Positions 10,376 to 22,215 of a DNA stretch of 64,000 nt are shown here, piece by piece. The DNA is from Inia geoffrensis (taxonomy: Eukaryota > Chordata > Mammalia > Artiodactyla > Iniidae): assembly GCA_036417435.1 (NCBI GenBank), contig CM070899.1, positions 146,644,237 through 146,708,236 of the forward strand, written 5' to 3'. Position 1 is the stretch's first letter, and every line of letters begins with the position of its first letter. The notes below the pieces were generated by a model, which saw nothing but the letters and a program-made list of their open reading frames with translations, had not been told where the DNA came from and searched no databases. Position numbers and translations under genes: made by a program.

Positions 10376-10869
10376 CAGCTAACCCAAAGCACAAGCATGG
10401 AAGTTCCCAGGAAAATAGTGATGTTCTACTAAAGTAGTGCCCCTGTGTTTTCAGGATTTAGGACCGAGACCTTAGCAGGTTGTCAGGCCCAATGGGTAAT
10501 GTGTCTGTCAGTAGAAGTGGAACAAGACTCTGAAAGCCACAAGCTTCTGACATTGGTGATGTCAGGCAGTTGTGATTGTGGCTCCCTGAAGCCCACAGAG
10601 GAAACACAAGAGGTCACAGGCCAAAACCACACATCCAGCCATCCTCCAGGGGCTGACTGCCCATGAGTGTGCTGCCCACATGTCTGTATAGTGGAAGGAG
10701 ACCCCAGAAACCACCAGTCCCACTAGACAAGCTTAAACAGCTATCCGCAGGCCATCTCTTAGGGAGAAATCGATGCTGAACTATCCTTTGGGCATGGAGC
10801 ACACTGGATCAACATTGCACACAATGGGATAAGACAGACCATTTTTAGATCAGAGATATAGTGGATACT

Positions 10870-11765
10870 CATTTCTTTCTCCACTCAGCAGTCATCCATT
10901 CCTTCCGGCAACACCCCAAATTTCCTCTGAGCCCCACCCTTCCCTGCTGTCAGTAAGTTGACCCTCCCTCCGACTCCAGGGACAGGCAGGTGACCAGGCC
11001 CAGCCAATCAGAACCATGTGTTCCTTTCCTGATCACAGTAATGTGTTCAGATGAGCCTGCAACCCAATGAGATGCAATGAGACTTTTGCTTGAACTGTAG
11101 GTAGAGGGACACCTTCTCTTTCCTTCTGAGTTTGAACCTGGCAGGATGTTGACCTGGAGGTGATAGCAGCCAGTTTACCTCTGTGTGGAGCTAGAGAATA
11201 AAGTCACCACAGAGGAAAGCAGAGATACTGCTGTGGACTGAAATGTTGTGTCCCCCCAAATTCATATGTTGAAATCCTAGCCCCAGTATGTTGGTATCAG
11301 TTGGTGGGGCCTTTGGGGACGATTCAGTCACAAGGATGGAGCCCTCATCAATGGGTAAAGCTTTGGTGCCTTTATAAAAGAGACTCCAGAGAGGTCTCTT
11401 GCCCCTTCTGCCATGTGAGGACACAGCAAGAAGACAGCCATCTATGAAACAGGAAACCGGCCCATATCAGACATTGATCTGCAGGTACCTTGATCTTGGA
11501 CTTCCCAGCCTCCAGAACTGGGAGAAATAAATGTTGTTTAAGCCATCCAGTCTATGGTATTTTTGTTATAGCAGCTCAAACAGAGTAAGACAGATACAGA
11601 TGAAGAAGGTTTGTCCTAATGACATTGTTTGACCCCTGAATCCAGCCTGGCCTGGACTTTTCAATTTCCTGAGTTAATACATTCCCACTTTTTGCTTAAG
11701 TCAATTTGACTCAATATGTCTGTTTTTGTATCACTTGCAAGAGAAAAAGTCCTGACACAATGGCT
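10870..11765 (+). repeat. Ancient interspersed repeat of undetermined family, split by an LTR
   Basis: 'ggtgaccaggcccagccaat' and 'gcctggcctggacttttcaa' through 'cttgcaagagaaaaagtcct' occur in the order I associate with an old mammalian repeat, and similar text recurs at 21,500-22,215. The younger solo LTR at 11,229-11,592 interrupts it. I cannot name the family with confidence. Confidence 0.5.
11229..11592 (+). mobile_element. Solo MaLR-type LTR (ERVL-MaLR group)
   Basis: This 364-bp element begins TG and ends CA ('tgctgtggactg' to 'cagagtaagaca') and is flanked by the 5-bp duplication gatac (11,224-11,228 and 11,593-11,597), as expected for ERVL/MaLR integration. Internal landmarks are 'aattcatatgttgaaatcct', 'gccatgtgaggacacagcaa' and 'gggagaaataaatgttg', the last containing an AATAAA signal. 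No internal region is attached, so it is the product of LTR-LTR recombination. Confidence 0.85.
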
Positions 11766-11839
11766 CTTCAAAAGAAGTCCTTCTCCCTTGAGATTTGGGG
11801 CCTCAGATTAAAGACAGTCTGATAGAACTTAATCTTTTT

Positions 11840-12140
11840 CATATCTTTGCTTAACTGTCTCCTCAATAAGGCTTTTCCTGACCAATGTGTTTTCAATTAT
11901 GACTTCCTCTAACCCAGTAATCCTTGTCCCCCTCGCTGCTCTATTTTTCAGTTAACACCCTATGATACACTACTTATTGTACTTATTTGTTTTGTTCATT
12001 GTCTGCCTTCCATAACTGGAATATAAGTCATAGGTCAGGGATTTTTTGGTCTGTTTTATTCATTAATATGTCCCCATTGCTTACACAGAGTCTAACACAG
12101 GATAGAAGGTCAGTGAATATTGGTTCAACAAGTGAATGAC
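11840..12140 (+). mobile_element. L2 3' end
   Basis: 'aggcttttcctgaccaatgt', 'ataactggaatataagtcat', 'atatgtccccattgcttac', 'gtcagtgaatattggttcaa' follow the L2 3' terminal order in sense. Confidence 0.8.
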
Positions 12141-12179
12141 TATTTGGACAAGCAATTCAAGGAGGGATTCCAGAAACAT

Positions 12180-12385
12180 CAAAATCTTCCCAGAGCCCTT
12201 GGACTCAGGCAGACTTGGGTTCAAATCTGGACTCCTCCAATGATTGGTTACCTGCTCTACAAATTACTGAAGGCTCATCGAGATTTAGTTTCTCACATAA
12301 AAGGGGGGGTAATAATTTGTACTCTCAGAATTATTGTGAGATTAAGTGAGATTATAACATCCTTCCTGCCACATTGTAGGCTCTC
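12180..12385 (+). mobile_element. MIR SINE (sense)
   Basis: 'cagacttgggttcaaatctg', 'tcacataaaagggggggtaa', 'attattgtgagattaagtga'. Confidence 0.85.
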
Positions 12386-12684
12386 ATTATAGGTTATCTA
12401 CACATAGGGTAACCAACCAGAATGAGAAAGAGAACTCACTAGAATGATACATCAAGAGATCTTGCTCATCTTTTGTGAATCCATGATGACTGAGGAACAA
12501 CCAAGGGTATGTACTTGGCTCAGTATGACAACCACTGTTAGCATGTCTACCTGGTTTTAGAATGACTGATTCAAAAAAGAAGGTATGGGAACTCTTGTGG
12601 GACACAGATGATAAATTGCTGGCTCCTGGCAAAAGATGTATCATCTTTTGATAAAAGACTTGTATCATCTGCTTATTTATTTAA

Positions 12685-13064
12685 TGCTACACACTGAATG
12701 TTTGTGTCCACCCCAAGATTCCTATTTTGAAGCCCTACACCCCAATGTGATGGTATTTGGAGATGAGGCCTTTGGGAGGTGATTAAGGTTAGATGAGGTA
12801 CTAAGGGTGGGGCCCTCATGATGAGATTAGTGCCCTTATAAGCAGAGTTTGCTCTCTCTCCCTCCCCCACCTCCCCCACCACGTGTGGACACAGCAAGAA
12901 GGTGGCCATCTGCAAGTCAGGAAGAAAGACCTTGCCAGAACCTGACCGTGCTGATACCCTGATCTCAGAATTCTAGCCTGCAGAACTGTGAGAAAATAAA
13001 TGTCTGTTGTTTAAGCCACCCAGTCTATGGTATTTTCTTATGGCAGCCCAAGCTCACCAAGACA
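12685..13064 (+). mobile_element. MaLR-type LTR (older relative of the one at 11,229)
   Basis: It has the same architecture as the LTR at 11,229-11,592 ('tgaatgtttgtgtccacccc', 'cacgtgtggacacagcaaga', 'agccacccagtctatggtat', ending 'gaca') but is more diverged. No clear 5-bp duplication remains. Both are in sense and an L2 and a MIR lie between them, so they are independent insertions, not the two ends of one provirus. Confidence 0.8.
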
Positions 13065-13497
13065 CTTGGGTACTCTTCCTTTCTTACTGCACACATAAAA
13101 ACTGAGATCTGTATAATAAAAGAGTAAAGTGAGAATAAAAAATATCAGGACCAGGGAAAGTGCACATTAGTACAGGAGGTGTCGAGGGAGGGGAAGAGCA
13201 AGTAGTTCATCAGGTAAAAGAGAGTTCTAGCATTGAGCTTTAAATTTGCCTGTGAGCTCCCACTGAGCCAAAGAAAAGAGAGAGAGAAAAAGAAAGAGAG
13301 AAAGGCATTAGTAAGGGTCAGCAAAGGACAGCTTCCCATTGGCTTAATGTCTAGGGGTTTAGAAACTTCTAGAGTTCAAGGGAAGCATCAATTATTTAGC
13401 ATTATATAAGGTGTAGCTACTTGACTCCTTCATTATATGATTGGGGCCTTAGCAAACATGCTCAGGTGAATAGGTTCAAATGAATACATTGAGCTTC
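13065..13497. repeat. Unique sequence with a GA-rich patch at about 13,270-13,304
   Basis: Apart from the purine-rich simple repeat nothing is recognisable. The minus open frame at 13,145-13,339 is low complexity. Confidence 0.5.
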
Positions 13498-13511
13498 AAA
13501 GAAATGGTCAA

Positions 13512-13635
13512 GGGACTTCCCTGGCAGTCCAGCGGTTACACCTCGGCGCTTTCACTGCTGAGGGCCTGGGTTCGATCTCTGGTCTGGAAACTAAGATCCC
13601 ACAAGCCTCGAGGTGTGGCCAAAGAAAAAAAGAAA
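13512..13635 (+). mobile_element. CHR-1-like SINE
   Basis: A short tRNA-derived SINE: 'gggacttccctggcagtcca', 'gggcctgggttcgatctctg' (box B-like ggttcgatc) and an A-rich tail. A probable imperfect TSD, aaagaaatggt/aaagaaattgt, surrounds it. Confidence 0.9.
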
Positions 13636-13789
13636 AGAAATTGTGGAGAAGCAATCCACTGGGCTGCCTGCCTTGGCTCATCACATTTAATGAAGTGTCT
13701 CTTTTGAGCTGGTGGCAACTTCTTTAAAATAGACTCCTATCTTTGTCCTATGAGAGTGGATGTGATTTTTTAAAAAACAGTTCTCACTA

Positions 13790-13970
13790 TGGAGTCTTTT
13801 AGGTCCTGTGCTAGGTACCCCATGAACCTTATCTGCACCTCTCTGTCCTCATTGTAGGGATGAGCAATCCCAGCTCAGAGAGGTTAAGTCACTTGCCCAC
13901 AGGCTCCCAGCTAATATGTAAAATAATCGGGACCCAACAGCCCCTGCTCCTTTCATTCCTTCAGTGTTTC
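13790..13970 (-). mobile_element. MIR SINE (antisense)
   Basis: 'aggtcctgtgctaggtaccc', 'cagctcagagaggttaagtc', 'acttgcccacaggctcccag'. The stretch 13,975-14,470 that follows is AT-rich without a recognisable element. Confidence 0.8.
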
Positions 13971-14483
13971 TCACACTTTACTCGTACATGTGCCTTCTTC
14001 CCTATCTTTGTCTTACCCTCGTAACATGCATGATTGTTTACCATTTTTCAGCAAATTAACTCTCTGTATTTTAAGTTTAACTTTTCCTTAAGCAATATGC
14101 ATGAAATTATGAGTTTGATGTGCATATTATATTATATTATATGTATGTTATGCTATATTAGCAATATTATTAATGCACATTAAAATAATTATGTAACCAT
14201 TAATTTTTTAATTTAAAATTGTGTGAGTATGACCTAATATATCCTTCTAATGGTGTGCATATTCAACCTTTGGAAAACCTTATGCAGTTTCCAGAAGTGA
14301 ACTAAGGTGGACATTTCAATGAACGATACTGTTTGTTGCGGCTCTAAAATAACAAGACCCTCTTTAAGCAAGGCTCGTCCACTGTCTCTGAAAGCAAGAA
14401 AGGTAGAGACCCCAGAATATCTAGAACAGCCACAATGTTATCACAAGAGAAGTGGCTAGACCTGCAAAAACTCTGTAGTGAGG

Positions 14484-14630
14484 TGGGATAGGGAGGATGG
14501 GAGGGAGACACAAGAGGGAGGAGATATGGGGATATATTTATATGTATAGCTGATTCACTTTGTTATAAAGCAGAAACTAACACACCATTGCAAAGCAATT
14601 ATATTCCAATAAATATGTTAAAAAAAAAAG
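14484..14630 (+). mobile_element. L1, 147-bp 5'-truncated insertion
   Basis: Only the last part of the L1 3'UTR plus tail is present ('gtgggatagggaggatggg', 'agctgattcactttgttata', 'aataaatatgttaaaa'). It is flanked by tctgtagtgagg (14,472-14,483) and tctgcagtgagg (14,631-14,642), an 11/12 TSD. Confidence 0.9.
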
Positions 14631-15089
14631 TCTGCAGTGAGGGGAATCCAGTCATTTAGATACCTGGGTTTCTGCTCTTCTGCTTAAAATAAACATTTGT
14701 TAATAGTTACACTTCAAGTAATGTCATGAATAAAAGTCAAATAAAAATCTTTGGACTTTATCTGATAACTACAAGCAGATTAACAGCAAATCATATTTAA
14801 ATAAGGCCTTTGTTAAGTGCACCATGATGAAACAGAAGCAATAAGGTTAATTAAGTCTTTATGTTCTATTATATACCTAGGGAACCCACCCTCTTTAGAT
14901 TAAACAGTATTAAAGATAGAAGGGCATGTGGTAAGTTGAAGTGATCCTCAATATATCAATGAAATGCTCTTCTTGGATTTTCAGTGGTTGATTTTAAAGT
15001 TGGTTTGGGCAGTAATCCCAAGAGAGAAATCTTTTGATCTAACCAAATGAAGGAATAATCCCATTAGTGCTTAAGCAAGGAAGTCATCA

Positions 15090-15605
15090 TTTGTTCACTC
15101 AGCCAACATCTACTGGATGGATGCCTAGTGATGCTGGATATTGTGCTAGGTTCTAAGATACCCAAATAAGATGTGGTCCCTGCCCTCAGCGAGCTCATAG
15201 TCTAGTTGGGGAGACAAACAAATCAAACATAGAATGATCATGTTATGTTGTGTGGGCACAGGTACTAAGGGGGCCCAGAGAAAAGGAATTAAATGCAGCC
15301 TGAGGGAGTCAAGATAGGCTTCTCAGAGAAGAGAAAGGGGCAGAACTAAGTGCTTAAGGATGAGTTGGCGTTTGTGATGAGGTAACTCCAGGCAGAAGGA
15401 CTAAATCACATATGGGAAAGCACCGTAATGAAGGGCAACTTGATGGAATTGGAGACCAGGTTGTTCATAACAAACAAGTAATTCAGTACTGCTTAAGTGA
15501 AGAAGGGGAGTAAAGTTCAAGACAAGATGGACCAGATGATGACAAGCCTAACTAACTAGTTTATCCTGAGAGCTATAGGAGCCATTTGAAGGTAGTAAGC
15601 AGAGG
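15090..15605 (+). repeat. Ancient interspersed repeat, family undetermined
   Basis: 'ttgtgctaggttctaagata', 'ccctgccctcagcgagctca' and 'gagccatttgaaggtagtaa' belong to a widespread old mammalian repeat text that also appears near 18,700-19,260, 25,700-26,150, 33,000 and 48,000-48,900. I cannot assign the family name. Confidence 0.5.
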
Positions 15606-15699
15606 AGATTTGGGTTACTTGACAGCGGCTGCCAGGAATCCTCTGTGTGGGCTGCTCGTCTCCATTCTGGGGACTTTCCCTGGATGCATTTGGCACTAG

Positions 15700-15933
15700 A
15701 GAGCAGCTGCAATTACTGACGGCTGGAAAACAAGGTCTCTCTGGCATGTTATTCGGGCGACTGTAATTACAGATAATGGGCCTCAATTTGCCCGTCAGGA
15801 ATTTGCACAGTTGGCTCTATCACTGGAATTTGAATATTTTGCGTCCTGCTTGTGCACCAAAGTTAGAGAGCAGAAGTGGCTGTGGTTTCTCAGGAACTCA
15901 TACACTGACCTTGCAAATGGTCCCAGGCCTTTG
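15700..15933 (+). pseudogene. Retroelement integrase-like fragment (DDE core, second-Asp region)
   Basis: A 78-codon stretch without stops, between an in-frame TAG at 15,697 and a TGA at 15,934. It contains I-T-D-N-G-P-Q-F (codons at 15,766-15,789) followed by an E-F-A (15,799-15,807) nine residues after the Asp. The TDNGPQF motif with a following phenylalanine is the signature around the second catalytic aspartate of retroviral and Ty3/Gypsy-type integrases. The preceding residues (A-T-V before ITDNG) fit the beta strand usually found there. The part after codon 15,840 does not match the family, and the segment around the final catalytic Glu is absent or frameshifted. No Met start is present. 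It is a fossil, not a working enzyme; whether it comes from a Gypsy-like element or an ERV is open. Confidence 0.6.
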
Positions 15934-16170
15934 TGAAGCAGTGGCCCTTCCCTGAAGAGCAGGCTTTCCCTGAGCAAACCCATCCCCCCAGAAAAAGTTT
16001 TGAGCCACTCTCCTCAGGCACCAGGTCGGGAAGCTAAGCAAGCAGGACCTACTGTTCCAGTGAGGTTGTGGCACTCTCTTGGAGTCCATGGCTGGCTGGG
16101 AGGACTGTGTCCACTCAGCTCCTTGTCTTTAACCCAAGCTGACACACCCTCACACTGCACTGCCCATAGC

Positions 16171-16191
16171 CAATTAAAAAAAAAAAAAAAA
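16171..16191 (+). repeat. A-tail with an ATTAAA-like signal
   Basis: 'ccaattaaa' runs directly into about 17 A residues. It could be the tail of a retrocopied sequence that includes the integrase-like fragment at 15,700-15,933. I could not find a convincing TSD. Confidence 0.5.
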
Positions 16192-16349
16192 GTGCTTTGA
16201 ATATATTTCAGCTCCATTTAGGGCAATTGCCTTGGAAGCTCTTGCTTCATTACTGGTTTTTTTCTTTATGCCCCATTCTGGTCCAGGGTCAACCAACTTT
16301 GTTTTCTACTATTCTGGTTTTGTGTTCTGTTCTTGTCCCAGCACTGGCC

Positions 16350-16560
16350 CTTCTATCGATTTAACAAACATTTATATAGTATTTGGCCATATACCAAGTC
16401 ATGTTCTAAATTGCTTTATGTGTATTAACTCACTTATTCTTCATAACAAAAGTATGCAATAAATACAGGTAAGGAAGTTATTATTATACCCATTTTACAG
16501 ATGAGAAAATGAAGCCAAGAGTAGGGGAAATCAGATTTGAACAAGGCAGTATTGCTCCAA
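16350..16560 (-). mobile_element. MIR SINE (antisense)
   Basis: 'tgtgtattaactcacttatt', 'cattttacagatgagaaaat', 'gaagccaagagtagggg'. Confidence 0.85.
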
Positions 16561-16594
16561 AGTCTATGTCCAACTTCACTTGAGTTGCATACAT

Positions 16595-16800
16595 TTCAAC
16601 TTGTGTCTCCTTAACATCTGAGATATTTTTTTACTAAGCACTTTTTTTGTGCTAGGCATTTCACATGTGTGACCTCCTCTAATCCTCAAGACAACCCAAA
16701 AGGACAGATACGGAAAAAAGAGCTAAGTTATAGTGATTTAAGCAACTTGCCCAAGATTATGCTGATTAAGTGGGAGAGCTGCTGGCCACTGAGCCTGACA
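16595..16800 (-). mobile_element. MIR SINE (antisense)
   Basis: 'tttgtgctaggcatttcaca', 'cctctaatcctcaagacaac', 'caacttgcccaagattatgc'. It is the second of three MIRs in the same orientation within 900 bp. Confidence 0.85.
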
Positions 16801-17049
16801 GAGCTCTTTATCCCCCCATCTCTTGCCTCATTCTCTCCTGTACTGATTGTTTGGGGTATTCTCAAGCTTGAGTCAGTCCCTGGGACTCTACAACCACCAT
16901 GACACTAGACACAGCCCAGACCCCACTCAAGGGAAGCGTATTACAATCCGCCACAATCTCAGAGGAAGGAAATGTAAACTTACAGTCTACTCTGTGAGAT
17001 CACGTTCTCACTGCTTCAAAGGGCCACTTAATAAATATAGCTGTAACAA

Positions 17050-17265
17050 TTATATTCGCCATTTATGAAACGCTTTCTAATGTGCCAGGCACTTTAATAT
17101 TCCTAAGCAGCGTGACAATCCTACGAGGTCAATATTATTACTGCTATTTTACAGATGAAGAAACAGAGGTTCAAAGAGGTTAAACAACTTGCCCACCATC
17201 ACCCAATTATTCAGATATGCTGACTCCAAAATCCATACTTTTTCTACTATATCTGGCTTCTTTTC
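17050..17265 (-). mobile_element. MIR SINE (antisense)
   Basis: 'taatgtgccaggcactttaa', 'attttacagatgaagaaaca', 'aaacaacttgcccaccatca'. Confidence 0.85.
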
Positions 17266-17269
17266 TTGT

Positions 17270-18690
17270 GAACTATATCCAGAGAAGGCCTTTCCAAGGG
17301 CTTGGAGAAAATATAGAAGATGAAAGAGAGCAGGTTCCAGCGTGGGTTGGGGGAGTTCATTGTTTTGTTTTTGTCCGTCCTTCCTCTCTCCCATCCTCCC
17401 TCCTTGCCCTCCTTCCTATTTTCAATCAAGAAAAATGACACAGTGAATAACAAAGCTAACAGGAGCCCTAGACTTGGCCTCCTGTCATCTTTAAAATCTA
17501 AGTTCCACCCATGCACAATTACGACTGCTGACAATAAAATCCCAACCCAGTGTGAATCAGCACAAAGAAAAATCAAAAGAGGGCAGGGCTGGGGCTTGGT
17601 GCTCAGAGTTATAGCCCCAAAGATATGAGTCAAGGAAGTCTCAGGATAACCCCCTGCCAAATTAATCCCAGGCCAGTGCTTGCCAAGGTGCAGCTGCTCT
17701 CACAAACTCCAGAGGACCTAAGTGGACTGCCCTAGGGAGAAAGGGCAGTTCTACTGGGCCTGAGAGAGACCACTGGGCAGGTCATTGGAATTGTTGTTAT
17801 CGACTGAATCTTCCTGGGGCTGCTGTGGCAGAAGACAGTCCTACAGTCATGTAGGTGGCAGCGTACCTGTTTAATTCTCCTCTTCACTGTACCCAGATAC
17901 TCAGTAAAGGTGTGTGTAATGCACAGAGGCACAGATTTATTTGCATTATTAGATAACATCTGCAACGTGGCCTAGCCAAAAATAAAGTGTCAACACAGTG
18001 CCTGCGTGCTATCCTAAAAATAATGGCATGGGTTTGTAGAGACCTAAACAAAATGAAAAAGGTTTGTCATCGTTTGTCCTTGGTCTGGGTCCTCCTCATA
18101 ATCTCCTGGTCAACCTCCCTCTCTGAATCTGAACTTTGTGAGTAAATTCTGGCGTCAGAGGTTGTCAGCATCACCTTGTGCTCCAACCCCAGACAGACCT
18201 AGGCTCTTGTAGGTCTCAGTAATCTGCACTTCTTTCTTTCAAAACACAGAAACCAGGACATTTTCTGCTCACCCAGATCCTCCTAGAGAAAGAAGAGGGA
18301 GTTATACATCCATGCTATATGGAAAGAGAAGAGGATTTTAGAACCATAACGATCTGGAAATGAACTCTGTTACTTCTTCTCTGCATAGGTTTTGGGCAGC
18401 TTATTCATCTGTAACAATGGAGAAAACAAGACTTGCGTTGGAAAGCTGTTGAGAAGACTACATACGTGGTAAGGTCGCCAGGACAATGTCTGGCTCATGG
18501 TTGATTAGATCGTGCTCACCCAATCTCCTGGGATGACCTGTGCTTCTTTCTGCATTCCCAAATCCTTCTGAGATTCCTAGAGTCAGCTGTTCCTTCAAAT
18601 ACAGGACTCATTGATCAGAAAGGCACTGAAAGCCACTCTGGAATACTCCCTGTGTTCCAGAAACAGAAATGGGCGATTTAATTATTCTTT
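17270..18690. other. No recognisable element
   Basis: About 1.4 kb of apparently single-copy sequence. The 137-codon minus frame at 17,247-17,660 overlaps a MIR and purine-rich low complexity at its ends and shows no domain, so I do not call it a gene. Confidence 0.5.
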
Positions 18691-18699
18691 TATTCCGTA

Positions 18700-18895
18700 A
18701 AATGATGAAGCACGTGTTCTGGGTTAGGGACTGAACTAGGAGCTGCGGGTGTATAAATGAGTTGTGGGTCTCAGTTTAGAGGGGGAAACAGACAAATCAG
18801 ACTCTAGTCATGAGATCTATAAGGGCAAAACTAGAGTCTGGGCAAGTCCCGGGAAAAGTATCTAAATGGGATTCTCGGGAACTGCTTGAGGGGTG

Positions 18896-18928
<33 letters not shown>

Positions 18929-19260
18929 TGGGAAATAAGGCATGAAGGGGAGGGGGGCAGGTGGGAGCCTGAAAGGGCAAGCAGGAGTAGACCGGATGAG
19001 GAAGGAAGGTGGGATTGGCTCTGCCTGCAGTGGGAACAGCGTACGCCTAGGCACGGAGTAGGAAATCACCACTGGTTCCGACCAAGGGGACCAGAGGCTA
19101 GTGGGGGGTGAGGCCAGGGCAGCAGCTGGAGATTTGGGCAGAGGTCAGATCGCAAAGGGTCTGGGGAGCTAAGCTATGCGGTTTTTGGTTTTAACACGAA
19201 ATGTATAGTGAGTCCTTGAAGCATTCCAAGCAGGAGGGTAACATGATCAGATTTGTTTTC
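18700..19260 (+). repeat. Ancient interspersed repeat text with a (TG)n microsatellite at 18,893-18,930
   Basis: The end 'ggagggtaacatgatcagat' and the earlier 'ggttagggactgaactagga' match the undetermined old repeat seen at 15,090. The TG run is nearly pure (one GC interruption) and should be polymorphic. Confidence 0.55.
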
Positions 19261-21495
19261 CTAATTTGCCAGGACAATTTATGTCCTCAGATTTGACTTG
19301 TTTCTATGAACTCATGACACTACCTACCCCCACCACCCCTACCCCAAGGAAAGAGAAAATTACATCTCCCAAAATTAAAATTGTCAAAGAACCACATGCT
19401 AGGTGGGATTTTGGTTTTGTGTTGATGGCGCTGTTCGGGGTGGGAGAGATTGGATTTGAATAGGAATATTAACACTATGACTAGAGCATTTAGCTCCCTT
19501 TTCACCCACGAAGCTAAGTCCATGGTTCTCAGATCATGAACAGGAGTTTTGAGATTTTTACCAAATCTGGAGACAATGATCTTCACTCTGACAAACAAGT
19601 TCTCAGAGGTCCCTCAGGAGTGAAAAAGCAGGAGGGCTGTAACCCAGCCCTGAAATTTATTGGCAGAAGCAGTTTACGACTGTAAAGTCTCACTCTTAAG
19701 GCACCCCTGTGCTTGCCTTCTATTTCTGGCTCTGACCAAAGCTGTCAGCTTCTCACTTTCAAAAGCATTTAGTTCGTTTAATTAAAAAAATATTATGATT
19801 GTGAGAAGTCTATAGAAGTGCCCTGAAAATCTGATGACCTCATTTTTTGGTAGCTCCACAACATTTGTGAACATTTGTTTTTAATCATTGTCACTTCCTT
19901 TGATCAAATTTATTGTCAGGGTTTTGGTGTTTCAAGGGCAGTTTGCCCTACCAATCAGGACCCATTTATCTGAGGCTCTGTCTCTGTAACTCAAATACAA
20001 CATGCCGGCATAAAATAAAAATCCCACTGACCTCAGCAGTAGGCAAGATCTGGAAAGCAGACTTAGAAAGTAGATTTTTTAAAAAAGCTCAAACTTTCTC
20101 TCTTGCAATCCTGTATTGTCCTCATTCACTGGAAGGCTTTTCTAATAGGACATTTGTCTTGGCAGATAAAGTGTCACATACTAAGCAGGTGATAAGTGGC
20201 ATAACTCAATGGAAGCATTTGGGAAAGCAAGTCAGAAACAAATGAGTAGCTGGAATGTGTAACAATCAGCTCAGACAGGCAAGGTCCCAACACAAAAGTT
20301 ATTTTGAAGGCATCTCTCTGATTTGGCAGCCTGGCTGAAGTTAGACAGGTTTGAGCTTACTTTTAAAATCAGTCTCCCCATGAGTGTGTGTATGTGTGTG
20401 TGTGTGTGTGTGTACGTGTGTGTGTGTATTACACAGCTGCTGTCTTTCTGTCACTGAATACTTAAAGTAGAAAATCAGTAGGTAGTGTCATACTTGAAAA
20501 GAGAGAAAAGAAGATCTTCAAGAGAAAAATAGAGGAAAGCAGATTTCCAAATAGACCTGGTATCTACTTCAAGAGACCAGCTAAAATTACCCCAGCTAAA
20601 GGGTTTCTTGTGTCACAAGCTTTGTCCCTAATGTACGCTGAGGCCAAGGCTTCCGCAAGTGGAGCTCTAGTCACAGCTCAGCTGGGAGTTATACACCCTC
20701 TGGGGCCTGCAGGCCAAGATTTAAGTGCATTAATGGACGGCCTCCTCAAGCTAGTGTGACGGAGATCCATCAAATCCGAATAGAAGCCAGAAAGGGGAAA
20801 GAAAATAAAATTAAATAGTTCTTTCATAAACTTCATTCAAGTTTCATGAGTTGACACACAGATGTGAAATTTTAAAAGCATTCTCCAATGCCTTCGTTCT
20901 GGATGAATAGGTTTCTATATTTAGGCAGTTTTAGCATTTGCAAGGCACTTGCTTTATGGAGGGGAAATGAATGTGTGGACAGGAGAGAGAGAAGAGGGAG
21001 GTGAAGGGCCAGATTTTAGCTTGTACCTGGTTCCAAATTTTCCTAAGTTCCAAAGGTGTTGGTTTAAGAGCTCTGTTTAACTGTGAGGGCAGCTCCCAAA
21101 TAAAAGTGAGACCCAGAACTATCTTCCTATAAGTCTGTGACTAATCTGACTCCTCCCAAATTGGGAGATTCATAGAGGTGGTATTCTTGAGCTGGCTTTT
21201 AAGACTTGTGGAATTAGCCAGGCAGTGATGCAGTAGGGGGAGATGCTGGGTAGCAGTAACAACACCAGCAAGGGCGGGAAGGAAGAAACAAGAGGACATG
21301 TTCTGGACACATGAAGATAAAGAATTAAAAGGGCTTGGCATCAGTCTGGATGGCTGGGGCAGGGCAGAGGGAGGTGTCAGAGGTGACTTGGCAGGTTTCG
21401 GTTCAAGTGGTGACCTTTACTGAAGAATGGAATACAGGGAAAGGAATGAATTTGGAAGGGGAGGTGATTGAGAAGGGCATCTGTTGATTTTTGGC
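19261..21495. other. Mostly unique sequence with a (TG)n tract at 20,383-20,428
   Basis: No transposon is recognisable in this 2.2-kb stretch beyond the impure TG microsatellite. Small open frames (for example 19,913-20,245 plus) have no recognisable domain. Confidence 0.5.
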
Positions 21496-21499
21496 TTCC

Positions 21500-22215
21500 C
21501 AACATCCATCCCACTTCTTTCTATCCATGGTACTTCAATTTTCCTTTAAGCACACACCCCATCCTGTATCCTCTACTCAAGTGGCTCAGGTGTAACTGAC
21601 ACCATCTGTGGTTCAATGGGTGGACACATGACCCAGACCTGACTAATCAGAACGTTTCATCTCCCAGGCCATCAGGGCTGACTCTATAACTTTATATAGA
21701 ATTGATTATGAATACTGACATAATGGTGGGACAGTGAAACTTTGAGCTGTATTTGCATAGCAGTTTGTAAGATTAAGAAATCACCAAAAACAGGGGGATG
21801 ACGTGATTACACGGGAGCTAAGTCTTCTCCAGTGACCTGCTTGCAGTGTTATGGTACCACCAGTTCTGATTCAGGGATGGACATGTGATCAAAGCTGGGC
21901 CAATGAAAGATAGCCCTGAGACTTTTGATCAAAGTATTGGGATACAGGACCTCTCATTTCATTGGGGGTACAAAGCTGATAAAATGGGGGCCTGGAGCTT
22001 CTGGCAGTTATATTTTTACTATGAGAGAAGAGCTTCCGGAGAAAGAAACCAAGACAGAAGAAAGCAGAGCCAAGAGAAAGAGATGGCGAGAGACAAAAAA
22101 GGTGGTGATGGGGAGAGACAGATTCCTCCTAATGGCATCGTTGAATCACTCGGAACAAGACTTGCTTGAAATCTATCTCTGGATTTAATTTTCCTTTTTC
22201 TTTTTTTCTTGAGCC
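21500..22215 (+). repeat. Ancient interspersed repeat, same family as at 10,870
   Basis: 'gggtggacacatgacccaga' and 'agggatggacatgtgatcaa' are variants of one motif, and 'gccagtgaaccaaaagagtc' near 22,214 resembles the end of the element at 11,700-11,765. It is low confidence and may be two diverged copies in tandem. Confidence 0.45.

Noticed and set aside
11229..13064. The two MaLR-type LTRs as ends of one provirus
   Set aside because: They differ in divergence, the left one has its own 5-bp TSD, and an L2 and a MIR lie between them.
17247..17660. 137-codon minus-strand frame with hydrophobic segments
   Set aside because: It overlaps a MIR at one end and purine-rich low complexity in the middle, has no recognisable domain and is in unique intergenic DNA.
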